NCBI GenBank assembly: GCA_050287605.1
Contig: JBNKCG010000026.1
Coordinates: 1-64,000 of the forward strand
Direction: 5' to 3'
From: QQUJ01 sp050287605
GTDB taxonomy: Bacteria; Pseudomonadota; Gammaproteobacteria; QQUJ01
DNA: 64,000 bases
Positions within the stretch are counted from its first letter, which is position 1. Every line of letters starts with the position of its first letter. A program made the translations under genes and the position numbers. The notes under the pieces are model-generated. The model searched no databases. It was given only the letters and a program-made list of their open reading frames with translations, and was not told the origin of the DNA. Of the stretch, positions 9,238-17,577 are shown piece after piece.

Positions 9238-9796
9238 TGCCTTTAAGTTCCAGATACGCCTTTTCTAGTGATTCGATTGCAGATCGATCACGATACTTGA
9301 TTCGTTGGGCGGGAATTCCGGCATACAGACCCCAGGCATCGAGATCCGTTTTTGCCAATGACTGCGCACCAAGGCAAGCGCCATCACCAAATGTGACATC
9401 GGGAAGCACCGTTGAATTCGCCCCGATGATGCAGTGCTTACCCAACACAATACAGCCAATTTTCGGGTTACCCTTAAATTCGCGCGGGACCATCGGGGTG
9501 GCAATGCCGGAATCATAGTCGTCCGACCCCGCAGCAAGAACCACGTTGGGCGCCAACGTCGAAAACGAACCGAAGGAAACATGCGACGAAGGTCCGCCTA
9601 TTATTTTGCAACCGGCCGATATGTGTACATTTGAGGACAAGGTTAGAGAGGTTGAGATATAGCAAAAATCATCAATGATTACATTGTCACCGATTTCGAC
9701 GAGCTCGGGATACCTTATGCGGACCGTTTTGCCTATGATGACATTTTCACCATAGGTCTTGAGCTCAGACAGATCAAAAAATATATTTCCGTTCAT
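9230..9796 (-). CDS. Left-handed beta-helix (hexapeptide) acyltransferase
   Basis: 188 residues from the ATG at 9796 (an in-frame TTG lies one codon upstream). Imperfect hexapeptide repeats run through GENVIIGKTVRIRYPELVEI, GDNVIIDDFCYIS and GKHCIIGANSTVLPDVTFGD, forming the left-handed beta-helix of O/N-acetyltransferases. C-terminal LYAGIPAQRIKYR is the standard ending of the NeuD/LacA-like fold. Next to a sugar aminotransferase gene, it probably N-acylates the new amino group. Its ATG shares one base with the stop of the cupin gene (TGATG), indicating coupled translation. The acyl donor is not identifiable. Confidence 0.8.
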   Translation of the reverse strand: MNGNIFFDLSELKTYGENVIIGKTVRIRYPELVEIGDNVIIDDFCYISTSLTLSSNVHISAGCKIIGGPSSHVSFGSFSTLAPNVVLAAGSDDYDSGIATPMVPREFKGNPKIGCIVLGKHCIIGANSTVLPDVTFGDGACLGAQSLAKTDLDAWGLYAGIPAQRIKYRDRSAIESLEKAYLELKGNV

Positions 9797-10194
9797 CAAA
9801 ACCTTTTTTTGTCCTCATCAACGCTAACAAATGGTCCATTCTTCGACTCTATGATCTTTGTATCCTCCTCGAGGATTTCGTATCCGTGCCCACCGTAGGC
9901 AAATACTGCGAGGTCTCCCTCGTATAGAACATAATCCTGCAGGTACTGCTCGTCCTCGGTGAACAGCAATACGCGCACGGACCCCGCTTTTACGTAAACC
10001 GTTTCCTGGGTACGTGTAGCATTGCGATCAAAATCATTGTGCACGTGCGAATCCAGTTTCTTGCCCTTGTCGTACCACCATGAGCCAACCTGGATAAACA
10101 GGTTATCTGGAGTGATAAAATTTAGACCCTTCACCCAGTCTGAATCACGATAAATTATCGAAATTATCTTGCCGTTGTGTTCGATCGTTTCCAC
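9796..10194 (-). CDS. Small cupin-fold protein of the sugar cluster
   Basis: 132 residues, GTG start, 3 nt after the epimerase stop. The sequence has a cupin-like beta pattern: GSWWYDKGKKLDSHVHNDF supplies candidate metal-binding His residues, ETVYVKAGSVRVLLF follows, and then the second-motif region EGDLAVFAYGGHGYEILE with a further His. Similar small cupins sit in LPS and capsule clusters beside nucleotide-sugar genes, but their chemistry is often untested. Given its place between the epimerase and the acyltransferase, it may isomerise or bind a keto-sugar intermediate. That is inference. Confidence 0.55.
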   Translation of the reverse strand: METIEHNGKIISIIYRDSDWVKGLNFITPDNLFIQVGSWWYDKGKKLDSHVHNDFDRNATRTQETVYVKAGSVRVLLFTEDEQYLQDYVLYEGDLAVFAYGGHGYEILEEDTKIIESKNGPFVSVDEDKKRF

Positions 10195-10197
10195 GCC

Positions 10198-10731
10198 TCA
10201 CTCCGACCGATTGTCTCTGGTGGACAAGATTGGGGAATCGGTCAACCATTGGATGCCAATGCTTTCATCATTCCAACTTACCGAAAATTGCTGGTCGGCA
10301 TCAATGTAGTCACCTGTATAAGCTAGCTTGTAGTGGTAAACAGCCTGATCGCTTTTAACGAAGTAGGCATTGCCCATATTAGGCGGTATCAGTACCAGCA
10401 GGGGATCGTTGTGATTGATCGCGAAATCCTGCCACTTGCGATAAGTCGGTGAACCTTGACGCAAGTCCACCACCACCTGCTGAATCTCACCGTATACACA
10501 ACTCACTAGTTTCCATGACTTGCGATCGCCATGGATTCCCCTAAGGACATTATGTTTCGATGTGGAGAACTTGTCGTGCTTGAAATACAGACCGTTGGGA
10601 AGCAGGGCCTCGATATCGTCTTTTAGAAAGGAAGTCCAGATATTTCCCCTAGCATCCTCCGACACGCTCGGCCTAATGATCCATACACCTTTTATCTCAC
10701 TCGACTCATTCACGGAGAACTCGATACTCAT
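10198..10731 (-). CDS. RmlC-like nucleotide-sugar 3,5-epimerase family protein
   Basis: 177 residues matching the dTDP-4-dehydrorhamnose 3,5-epimerase fold. It has the signature NVLRGIHGDRKSWKLVSCVY (catalytic His, and the Lys thought to stabilise the enolate), GEIQQVVVDLRQGSPTY, the Tyr of QAVYHYKLAYTGDY, and a C-terminal LSTRDN Asp that in RmlC pairs with the catalytic His. Catalytic residues therefore look intact. There are no rmlA, rmlB or rmlD genes here. The adjacent gene is gmd, with which it shares an ATGA overlap, so the likely substrate is GDP-4-keto-6-deoxymannose rather than a dTDP sugar. Epimerisation at C3, C5 or both is possible. Confidence 0.75.
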   Translation of the reverse strand: MSIEFSVNESSEIKGVWIIRPSVSEDARGNIWTSFLKDDIEALLPNGLYFKHDKFSTSKHNVLRGIHGDRKSWKLVSCVYGEIQQVVVDLRQGSPTYRKWQDFAINHNDPLLVLIPPNMGNAYFVKSDQAVYHYKLAYTGDYIDADQQFSVSWNDESIGIQWLTDSPILSTRDNRSE

Positions 10732-11759
10732 TCTTCCCCTCCGTAATTATCATACTCGAGATCGTACTTGACCATCCCTGAGACAAGCTCCTGGAACGAA
10801 ATCTCCCGCTTCCACCCTAATTCCCTTTCAGCCCGCGAAGGGTCTCCCAGCAACAGCTCAACCTCGGCTGGGCGAAAATACCTCTTATCCACTTCAACTA
10901 GAACTCGCCCCGTTTTGACATCGATCCCTTTTTCATCTATGCCCTCGCCTTTCCATTCGATATCGATACCGACCTCCCGGAAAGCCAATGTAACGAACTC
11001 CCGAACCGAGTGCGTTTCACCGGTCGCGATGACATAGTCCCTGGGCACATCCTGCTGCAACATCAGCCATTGGGCATAGACGTAATCCTTTGCGTGCCCC
11101 CAGTCGCGTTTTGCATCTAGGTTACCCAGATTGAGAACCTGCTGCCGACCTTGGTGAATACGCGCGACGGCCTGCGTAATTTTCTTGGTAACAAAGGTTT
11201 CACCTCGACGAGGTGACTCATGGTTGAATAAGATACCGTTACACGCAAATAGACCATAAGACTCACGGTAATTCACGGTCACCCAATAAGCATAAAGTTT
11301 AGCTGCGCCGTAGGGCGATTTTGGATAAAATGGCGTATCCTCGTTTTGTGGCTCAGTTCCCGGAATCCCCCCAAACAACTCGGATGTCGAAGCTTGGTAA
11401 TAGCGGCATTTGAGTTCTAAGTCACGTATGGCATCGAGCAGGCGAACGGCGCCAACACCAACCACCTCGGCCGTATATTCGGGCACCTCGAAACTTACAG
11501 CGACATGTGACTGCGCTCCGAGGTTGTATATTTCATCAGGCTCGATCTTCGTCAACAAGCGGTGCAGATTGCTGGAGTCGGTAAGGTCCCCGTGATAAGT
11601 GTGCAAGCGTTCATGATTCATGATGTGATCGATTCTTTGAGTGGTAAAAACCGAACAACGTCGCAGAATCGCATGAACCTCGTAACCTTTTCCGAGTAAA
11701 AGCTCAGCTAGGTAGGACCCATCCTGACCTGTAATACCCGTGATGAATGCTTTTTTCAT
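10728..11759 (-). CDS. gmd: GDP-mannose 4,6-dehydratase
   Basis: 343 residues, short-chain dehydrogenase fold. It has the NAD(P)-binding GITGQDGSYLAELLLGKGYE at residue 7, the catalytic Thr/Ser-Glu in ASTSELFGG, the catalytic Tyr and Lys in YPKSPYGAAKLYAYW, and the substrate loop NHESPRRGETFVTKKIT. LGNLDAKRDWGHAKDYV is diagnostic of GDP-mannose dehydratases. It converts GDP-mannose to GDP-4-keto-6-deoxymannose, the branch point for fucose, colitose, perosamine and rhamnose. No manA, manB or manC is in the window, so GDP-mannose must come from elsewhere. It is the first gene of the run of overlapping nucleotide-sugar genes. Confidence 0.92.
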   Translation of the reverse strand: MKKAFITGITGQDGSYLAELLLGKGYEVHAILRRCSVFTTQRIDHIMNHERLHTYHGDLTDSSNLHRLLTKIEPDEIYNLGAQSHVAVSFEVPEYTAEVVGVGAVRLLDAIRDLELKCRYYQASTSELFGGIPGTEPQNEDTPFYPKSPYGAAKLYAYWVTVNYRESYGLFACNGILFNHESPRRGETFVTKKITQAVARIHQGRQQVLNLGNLDAKRDWGHAKDYVYAQWLMLQQDVPRDYVIATGETHSVREFVTLAFREVGIDIEWKGEGIDEKGIDVKTGRVLVEVDKRYFRPAEVELLLGDPSRAERELGWKREISFQELVSGMVKYDLEYDNYGGEE

Positions 11760-12338
11760 TGTTTCAAATCATCATTTCACAAACGCTTAAACATGCCATA
11801 CTGGGATAAACCTTAAATCCAATTGAATTTCTGAATACACCAAATCCTCATATCAACAACTTCCCCATTCAATACTGTTTATACAATCGAATGAGCGCCC
11901 AACTTCTTTACTTAAGGGAGAATGGAGTCTTGAATTGTCGAATTGCAGTTAGGTGGGTAGTCAATCCAGACTCTCGTACCCGCTAACAAGTAGAGTTTCA
12001 CGAGGAGAAGCTTGGAATCAGGCCTTAAAAACCCGTCGATACCCTGATCCGCTTCCGACATACCTACCATTACCAACAACGGTCACAACATAATCATGTT
12101 TGGCAAATCCCGTTTCACGCGGGACACAGACCGATCCCTTCATATTGCGGAAATATCCCGATCAATGACATCCAGAGCTGTCCGCGATTTCAAGGTCTCT
12201 GCGATCGTTCTTGGCGGGGGAAAAAGTCTCACCGCCAGAATATAAGCCGCAACATCAACACCGAGCTCACTTACCTCACCAAGCATCTTCCAATGATTTA
12301 GAGGTCGGAGCATACCCAGTCAGCCCGCGCGTTCCAAT
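11760..12338. other. 579-bp gap between wzz and gmd
   Basis: Apart from the small ORF described separately, I see no gene. The stretch is AT-rich near gmd. A possible minus-strand -10 (TATAAA at about 11878-11883, within ATTGTATAAACAG) could start a gmd transcript, but no good -35 is visible. A GGCGGT on the minus strand near 12232-12237 recalls the first bases of the JUMPstart/ops element, but the rest does not match. Fragmented open frames suggest decayed DNA typical of an O-antigen locus. Confidence 0.5.
12140..12313 (-). CDS. Small unknown ORF downstream of wzz (57 aa)
   Basis: An ATG at 12313, about 26 nt after the wzz stop, opens 57 codons beginning MLRPLNHWKMLGEVSELGV and ending ALDVIDRDISAI. 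The composition looks protein-like (a VAAYILAVRLFPPP stretch), but the Shine-Dalgarno is poor and I recognise no family. It could be a true small protein co-transcribed with wzz or the remains of a larger polysaccharide gene. Confidence 0.3.
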   Translation of the reverse strand: MLRPLNHWKMLGEVSELGVDVAAYILAVRLFPPPRTIAETLKSRTALDVIDRDISAI

Positions 12339-13403
12339 CTAGGCGACCAATTTTACCTTTGAAAGAAATTCAATGAAAAATGCCAAAACGACCGCAAGTA
12401 ACAGGCCCACCACCAGGCTCAATACCACCACTACAGCCTTACCTGGGCCAACGGGATCCGGCAAGCGCAATGAGGGCGCGACGGTTCGGGTGTCAAGCAT
12501 ATTTGCAAGTGAAAGGCGCATCTGCTCGGCTTCCGCTCGTTGGTCCGCTTGAGCGAGGAGGTTGTCATAAAAAGCCTTTTCAAATTCATCACGCTTGTTA
12601 GGCAAATCTATCATCATACGTTTTTTTAGATCGGCTAACCGAGAATACGTTTGCCGTACTTGTTCGCTTAACATCAGCAATGTCATCGCCTTAGCGGAAT
12701 CGCTTATCTCCATTACAGCTTTTGCGCGCTGTCGTTCAGACTCATCCGCCAATGTATTTATCTGCTCAATTTCGCCAGACAGTAGTACTCGTTCTTCGTC
12801 TATACGCTTAAATTGAGCATCAAGTAGACGTTTCTGCTCCTGGAGGGCGGAAACCTTGCGCTCACGTTCCGCAACCTGGGCTTCGATCCCTTTCCTGAGC
12901 ACACTAGAGACTCGATTGTGATCGTCCCTAATTCGCTCGACGACCATCGAATGTAGTTGCTTGTAAACCGTCTCGTCTTGTACCACCCCCTTACTGCTCA
13001 ACACGACAATTTGACTGTCCTTAGGTGCACTAACCGTAATCCCATAACCCCCAATTATATTCGCCTCTTTGCTTTGGTACTGCTGAATCACATATGGGAC
13101 ATAACTCTCTATAATCTTGGCACGCACCGACTCTTGACTCTCAATTGGGACTAGCAGATTGTTTACGATCCGGGTGCCAATCTCGATTGTCGTTGTGTAT
13201 GCGTAGCGAGGGGGAATCAGAAACGCATAGGCCAGACCACCTGCAACTACAACAGCGATTATCGCCGTCACCAGCCACCTACGGCGATACAGCACCAGCC
13301 AGATATCTATCAAGCTGATTTCATCGTCTGGGGGTCCGGAACGATACGAAACGACTTGCCGAGGCTGTGAAGTAGCGTGGCGTTTTCCAGGCTGCGCGCT
13401 CAT
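12339..13403 (-). CDS. wzz: Wzz-type O-antigen chain length determinant
   Basis: 354 residues with the polysaccharide co-polymerase layout. A short cytoplasmic N-terminus (ISLIDIWLVLYRRRWLV) leads into the first membrane helix at about 45-65. A long periplasmic region follows, rich in coiled coil between about 160 and 300 (KVSALQEQKRLLDAQFKRID). A second membrane helix at about 322-345 (VVVLSLVVGLLLAVVLAFFI) comes after a Pro/Gly-rich segment PDPVGPGK. It sets the modal length of the polymer made by Wzy. It is the first gene of the polysaccharide region on this strand. The absence of a kinase domain fits Wzz rather than a tyrosine autokinase. Confidence 0.85.
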   Translation of the reverse strand: MSAQPGKRHATSQPRQVVSYRSGPPDDEISLIDIWLVLYRRRWLVTAIIAVVVAGGLAYAFLIPPRYAYTTTIEIGTRIVNNLLVPIESQESVRAKIIESYVPYVIQQYQSKEANIIGGYGITVSAPKDSQIVVLSSKGVVQDETVYKQLHSMVVERIRDDHNRVSSVLRKGIEAQVAERERKVSALQEQKRLLDAQFKRIDEERVLLSGEIEQINTLADESERQRAKAVMEISDSAKAMTLLMLSEQVRQTYSRLADLKKRMMIDLPNKRDEFEKAFYDNLLAQADQRAEAEQMRLSLANMLDTRTVAPSLRLPDPVGPGKAVVVVLSLVVGLLLAVVLAFFIEFLSKVKLVA

Positions 13404-13858
13404 GACGTGTAAAAGGCTCCCTTAGGCAACAATCTTATATCGACATCCATCATTCCAACACGACTTAATGCGAATACCGGTCATTACGTCAATGGCCTGC
13501 GACCTTCGCGCACACTCAACCGGAAAACGGCACGATTGTATCAGTCTTTTGGGCACCTGCAACGGTATGGGTAGCAGCAGACTTGAACCACGACCGCGCG
13601 CTGCTACTGCGGTTCGCCGATCTAGTTTGCATCGAGAGCCAAGTATGCGGATACCCATAACGACCACGTATGTGGCCAAATACTGCATTGGAGAATGATA
13701 TTGAGGTTTCCGTCATACTGCCCACTGTCATTGGAATAGAACCTGTATAGGTCTCCGGACAGCCTGACCAACCAGAAAGATCCAACGCGATCGTTCGAGG
13801 CCCCTTGGGAATACCGCTATAATGCGCCCTCGACTCTCTCACAGAGCACGCCCGTTCA
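13404..13858. other. 455-bp divergent intergenic region between wzz and the kinase gene
   Basis: This stretch marks the transition from the AT-rich polysaccharide island to GC-rich core DNA. It must carry the promoters of both flanking, divergently transcribed genes. Only the kinase promoter is recognisable. The open frame on the minus strand at 13422-13688 has no recognisable protein features and I do not call it. Confidence 0.5.
13794..13823 (+). promoter_or_regulatory. Sigma70-like promoter of the kinase gene
   Basis: A perfect -10 hexamer TATAAT at 13818-13823 lies 35 bp before the kinase ATG. The best -35 with an 18-bp spacer is TTCGAG at 13794-13799, which matches the consensus poorly. 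The start site would fall near 13830, giving a short leader. Confidence 0.5.
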
Positions 13859-15163
13859 ATGAACGACATACCCGAGCAAATTCCCGACAAAATCGGAAAA
13901 TACGAGTTGGTCATGGCCATCGCCCGCGGCAGCATGGGGGCTGTCTATTTTGCTGACGATTCGTTCGGGAACCGGCCGGTGGCCATCAAGGTGGCCCATT
14001 CCAAGGTGCTGCAGGATAAGCAGTACGGCAAGCTCTACCAGCGCATGTTCTTCAACGAGGCCCAGACGGCCGGGATGCTGCGCCACCCCAACATCCTGGA
14101 AGTTTACGACGCGGGCGTCGAGGACGACCAGTTCTATATCGTGATGGAATACGTGGAGGGCGGCGACACCCTCAAGAACCACACCAAACCCGACACCCTG
14201 CTGCCCATCGAGAAGGTGATCGAGATCATCTTCCGCTGCGCCCGGGCACTGGATTATGCTCACAGCAAGGGGGTCATCCACCGCGACATCAAGCCCAGCA
14301 ACATCCTCCTGACCCACGACATGGAGATCAAACTGGGGGATTTCAGCATCGCCTACGTCAACGAGCCGGACATGACCCTCACCCAGCCCATGGGATTGGT
14401 GGGGTCGCCCCTCTACATGTCGCCCGAACAGGTGCGCGAGGAGGATCTCAACAACCAGACCGACCTCTTCTCCCTGGGGGTGGTGATGTACGAGATGCTG
14501 ACGGGCAAGCACCCGTTCGCCTCCACCAGCTTCTCCCAGCTGATCCACAAGATCACCAACCTCAATCCGGTGCCGCCGCGCAAACTGCGTCCCGACATCC
14601 CCGAACCCCTGGAGGCCATCGTGCTCCAGGCGCTGAGCAAGGACCGCAAGGTACGTTTCAAAACGGGGGCCGAGTTCGCCGGGGCGCTGAGTGCCGCCTT
14701 TACCGCGCTGGACCAACCCGAACAGGAAATCTCCAGCCAAGAGAAGTTCCAGGCGATCCGCGAACTGCGCTTCTTCCGCGGCTTCCCCGAGGCCGAAGTC
14801 TGGGAGGTGATCCGCGCCAGCACCTGGCTGGAGTTCGGGCCGGAAGAGGAGATCCTGGTGGAGGGCGAGATCGACGAGGCCTTCTACATCATCGCCACCG
14901 GCGAAGTGTCGGTACGAAAAGGCAAATCGGTGATCGGCGCGCTCGGGGTGGGCGACTGCTTCGGCGAGATGGGCTACGTCGCCAAGACCAAGCGCATTGC
15001 GAGCATCGTGGCCAACTCCGACGTGGCGGTGATGAAGGTAACCTCCACCCACATCGACCAGACCTCGCTGTCGTGCCAACTCAATTTCCATAAGGTATTC
15101 TTGCGCACGTTGATCGAGCGTTTATCGCGGGCGACCGAACGCCTGGCGCAGACCGGCATCTAG
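13859..15163 (+). CDS. Ser/Thr protein kinase fused to a C-terminal cyclic-nucleotide-binding domain
   Basis: 434 residues. The Hanks-type kinase domain (about 13-275) has the Gly-rich loop AIARGSMGAVYFA, VAIKV with the ATP lysine, HRDIKPSNILL as catalytic loop, and SPEQ in place of APE. The metal-binding DFG reads DFS (KLGDFSIAY); the Asp is kept, so activity is plausible. From about residue 300, FRGFPEAEVWEVI, GEIDEAFYIIATGEVSVRKG and GDCFGEMGYV form a CAP-type cyclic-nucleotide-binding barrel with the phosphate-cassette Gly-Glu. No membrane segment or PASTA repeats are visible, so it is probably cytosolic. A nucleotide may gate the kinase; that is inferred. A Bax-like glucosaminidase follows on the same strand. 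Confidence 0.85.
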   Translation: MNDIPEQIPDKIGKYELVMAIARGSMGAVYFADDSFGNRPVAIKVAHSKVLQDKQYGKLYQRMFFNEAQTAGMLRHPNILEVYDAGVEDDQFYIVMEYVEGGDTLKNHTKPDTLLPIEKVIEIIFRCARALDYAHSKGVIHRDIKPSNILLTHDMEIKLGDFSIAYVNEPDMTLTQPMGLVGSPLYMSPEQVREEDLNNQTDLFSLGVVMYEMLTGKHPFASTSFSQLIHKITNLNPVPPRKLRPDIPEPLEAIVLQALSKDRKVRFKTGAEFAGALSAAFTALDQPEQEISSQEKFQAIRELRFFRGFPEAEVWEVIRASTWLEFGPEEEILVEGEIDEAFYIIATGEVSVRKGKSVIGALGVGDCFGEMGYVAKTKRIASIVANSDVAVMKVTSTHIDQTSLSCQLNFHKVFLRTLIERLSRATERLAQTGI

Positions 15164-15270
15164 GGAGTCTTCCTCTCCACGCCCCCCCTGCTATACCTGA
15201 GGGGAGATTCGAGTGGACCCCTGCCAGTAACGCTCGATCTATGCAAATAACGACTAGCTGACGGATTCTT

Positions 15271-16245
15271 ATGCAACACAACGGCCCTGCAGTCGGACTT
15301 CTGGCCCTGTGCGGGGTGCTGGCAACGTCCATCCTGATCCCCCTCTCCCAGTCGGAAGCCAACCTCAACGCGCCCTTCCAGGACGTCCTCTCGGACGGCT
15401 ACTTCCCGCTGGCCGGTCCCGGCACCAGCCTGCTGGAGCGCCGCGGCATCGACGTGCTGGCCGTTCATGCGCGTTCGGCCACCGAACTGGACGAGCTGTT
15501 CGCGGACCTTGACTACCACTGGCCGCTCAACGGAACCAGCGAAGTCCCCCCGGTGGAGGTCGCTGCCCTGCCGCTGGACCTTGACCGACTCGATGTGCGC
15601 AAGAAAAAATCGGTCTTCTTTCGCACGCTGCTGCCGCTGGTGGCGATGGAGAACGGCATCATCCGCGAACAGCGCGCCATGCTGACAACAGCCTTCGATG
15701 CCGGCCCTGTTGATCCGGACAACGAGACCACCGCGACGCTACTCGAAATCGCCAAACAGTACCGGGTGGAGGGCGAACTCAACGCACCCGAAGTCCGGGA
15801 GACCCTGCTGCGTCGCGTCGACGTCGTCCCCGCCGGGCTGGTGCTGGCCCAGGCGGCCAACGAGAGCGGCTGGGGCACCTCGCGATTTGCGCGCAACGCC
15901 AACAACCTGTTCGGGGTGTGGACCTACAAGCGGCGCGCGGGGCTGCAACCCAACGAGCGTGACGCGGGCGCCAACCACGCCGTGCGCGCCTACCCTTCAC
16001 TGCGCCGAGCGGTACGCTCCTATCTCTTCAACATCAATGTCGGACACGCCTACCAGGAGTTGCGCCGGATACGCGAAACGATGCGCCGCGAAGGGCGCCC
16101 TCTGGACCCGCTGGAGCTGGCCTCGGGGCTGAGCCGCTACTCCAGTCGCGGCGAAGACTACGTGCTGGAGATCCGCCACCTGATTCGTACCAACCGGCTG
16201 AACGGGATGACCAACCTCCGTCTGACCGCCGCCGCCGAGCGCTAG
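15271..16245 (+). CDS. Bax-like exported glucosaminidase-domain protein
   Basis: 324 residues. The N-terminus (AVGLLALCGVLATSILIPLS) is a signal peptide or anchor. The C-terminal half holds the glucosaminidase fold: LVLAQAANESGWGTSRFARN with the catalytic Glu, NNLFGVWTYKR, and the conserved RAYPSLRRAVRSYLFNIN region. This architecture matches E. coli Bax, a periplasmic protein predicted to cleave peptidoglycan between N-acetylglucosamine and N-acetylmuramic acid. It is about 50 residues longer than Bax, mostly in the N-terminal linker. rimO starts 3 nt after the stop, so the two are probably co-transcribed. Confidence 0.82.
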   Translation: MQHNGPAVGLLALCGVLATSILIPLSQSEANLNAPFQDVLSDGYFPLAGPGTSLLERRGIDVLAVHARSATELDELFADLDYHWPLNGTSEVPPVEVAALPLDLDRLDVRKKKSVFFRTLLPLVAMENGIIREQRAMLTTAFDAGPVDPDNETTATLLEIAKQYRVEGELNAPEVRETLLRRVDVVPAGLVLAQAANESGWGTSRFARNANNLFGVWTYKRRAGLQPNERDAGANHAVRAYPSLRRAVRSYLFNINVGHAYQELRRIRETMRREGRPLDPLELASGLSRYSSRGEDYVLEIRHLIRTNRLNGMTNLRLTAAAER

Positions 16246-16248
16246 CCC

Positions 16249-17568
16249 ATGCCTACCCCGTCACTCCCCTCTGTGGGCTTCGTCAGCCTCGGCTGCCCCA
16301 AGGCGCTGGTCGACTCGGAACGCATCATCACTCGCCTGCGCGCCGAGGGCTATGCCATCGCCCCGCAGTACGACGGCGCCGATCTGGTCATCGTCAACAC
16401 CTGCGGTTTCATCGACAGCGCCATCGAGGAGTCGCTGGATGCCATCGGCGAGGCGCTCGCCGAAAACGGACGCGTCATCGTCACCGGCTGCCTGGGCAGC
16501 AACGCCCAGCGCGTCTGGGACACTTTTCCCCAGGTACTGGCCGTCACCGGACCGCAGGCGTACGAGGCAGTAATGAAGGCGGTGCATCAGCACCAGCCCC
16601 CGCCCGACCACCCCCACCAGGCGCTGATCCCCCCGCAGGGGCTGAAACTTACGCCGCGCCACTACGCCTACCTGAAGATCTCGGAGGGCTGCAACCACCG
16701 TTGCCGGTTCTGCATCATTCCGCAGCTGCGCGGCGATCTGGTCAGCCGTCCCGTCGGCGAGGTGATGACGGAGGCCGAAGCGCTGGTCGACGCCGGGGTC
16801 AAAGAGCTGCTGGTCATCGCCCAGGACACCAGTGCCTACGGAGTGGACGTGCGGCATCGCACCGGTTTTTGGAACGGCCGCCCCATCAAGACGCGGCTCT
16901 ACGAGCTGGCAGAGGCCTTGGGCAGCCTGGGCGCCTGGGTACGGCTGCACTACCTCTACCCCTATCCGCATGTGGACGAGCTGTTGCCGCTCATGGCCGA
17001 AGGGCGCGTCTTGCCCTATCTCGACGTGCCGTTGCAGCACGCCAGCGAGCGCATCCTGCGCTCTATGCGCCGCCCCGCCAACGAGGAAGACGTACTGGCG
17101 CGCATCGCGCGCTGGCGCGAGACCTGCCCCGATCTCACCCTGCGCAGCACTTTCATCGTCGGCTATCCGGGCGAGACCGAAACCGATTTCGACCAACTGC
17201 TGGGGTTCGTCGAACAAGCGCGGCTTGACCGGGTGGGCTGTTTCACCTACTCACCGGTGGCCGGCGCACCGGCCAACGAGCTACCCGATCCCGTACCCGA
17301 AACCGTGAAAGCGGAGCGACAGGCACGCCTCATGGCGTTGCAGGCGCAGATCAGCCAGGAGAAACTCGCCGCCAAGCAGGGCCGTGTGATACCAGTACTG
17401 ATCGACGAGGTTGCTGATGGGCACGCCGTGGGCCGCAGCACGGCCGACGCACCGGAGGTGGACGGCGTGGTGTACGTGGATGACGGCGGCGACCTCGCCC
17501 CGGGCGACCGGTGCGAGGTGACGATTACCGAATCAGACGAACACGACCTTTGGGGCCACTGTCTGTAG
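16249..17568 (+). CDS. rimO: Ribosomal protein S12 methylthiotransferase
   Basis: 439 residues with the full MTTase layout. The N-terminal UPF0004 domain carries three cluster cysteines (GFVSLGCPKALVDSE, IVNTCGFIDSA, VTGCLGS). The radical SAM core has CNHRCRFCIIPQLRG, near residue 145, ligating the [4Fe-4S] cluster that cleaves SAM. A C-terminal TRAM RNA/protein-binding domain begins at about 370. SLGCPKALVDSE and IPQLRGDLVSRP are RimO-specific rather than MiaB. The enzyme adds a methylthio group to an Asp of ribosomal protein S12. Length equals the family norm (about 440). Confidence 0.95.
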   Translation: MPTPSLPSVGFVSLGCPKALVDSERIITRLRAEGYAIAPQYDGADLVIVNTCGFIDSAIEESLDAIGEALAENGRVIVTGCLGSNAQRVWDTFPQVLAVTGPQAYEAVMKAVHQHQPPPDHPHQALIPPQGLKLTPRHYAYLKISEGCNHRCRFCIIPQLRGDLVSRPVGEVMTEAEALVDAGVKELLVIAQDTSAYGVDVRHRTGFWNGRPIKTRLYELAEALGSLGAWVRLHYLYPYPHVDELLPLMAEGRVLPYLDVPLQHASERILRSMRRPANEEDVLARIARWRETCPDLTLRSTFIVGYPGETETDFDQLLGFVEQARLDRVGCFTYSPVAGAPANELPDPVPETVKAERQARLMALQAQISQEKLAAKQGRVIPVLIDEVADGHAVGRSTADAPEVDGVVYVDDGGDLAPGDRCEVTITESDEHDLWGHCL

Positions 17569-17577
17569 CGCGTTGCG

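Noticed and set aside
12225..12250. JUMPstart/ops element for the O-antigen operon
   Set aside because: Only GGCGGT matches on the minus strand; the rest of the element (AGCGT and following) is absent.
13422..13688. 88-residue minus-strand open frame upstream of wzz
   Set aside because: No recognisable motif, poor start context, and composition not protein-like; probably promoter DNA.
13856..15091. A 411-residue open frame antisense to the kinase gene
   Set aside because: GC-rich shadow frame: His/Gly/Leu-biased sequence with no domain, while the sense strand encodes a textbook kinase.
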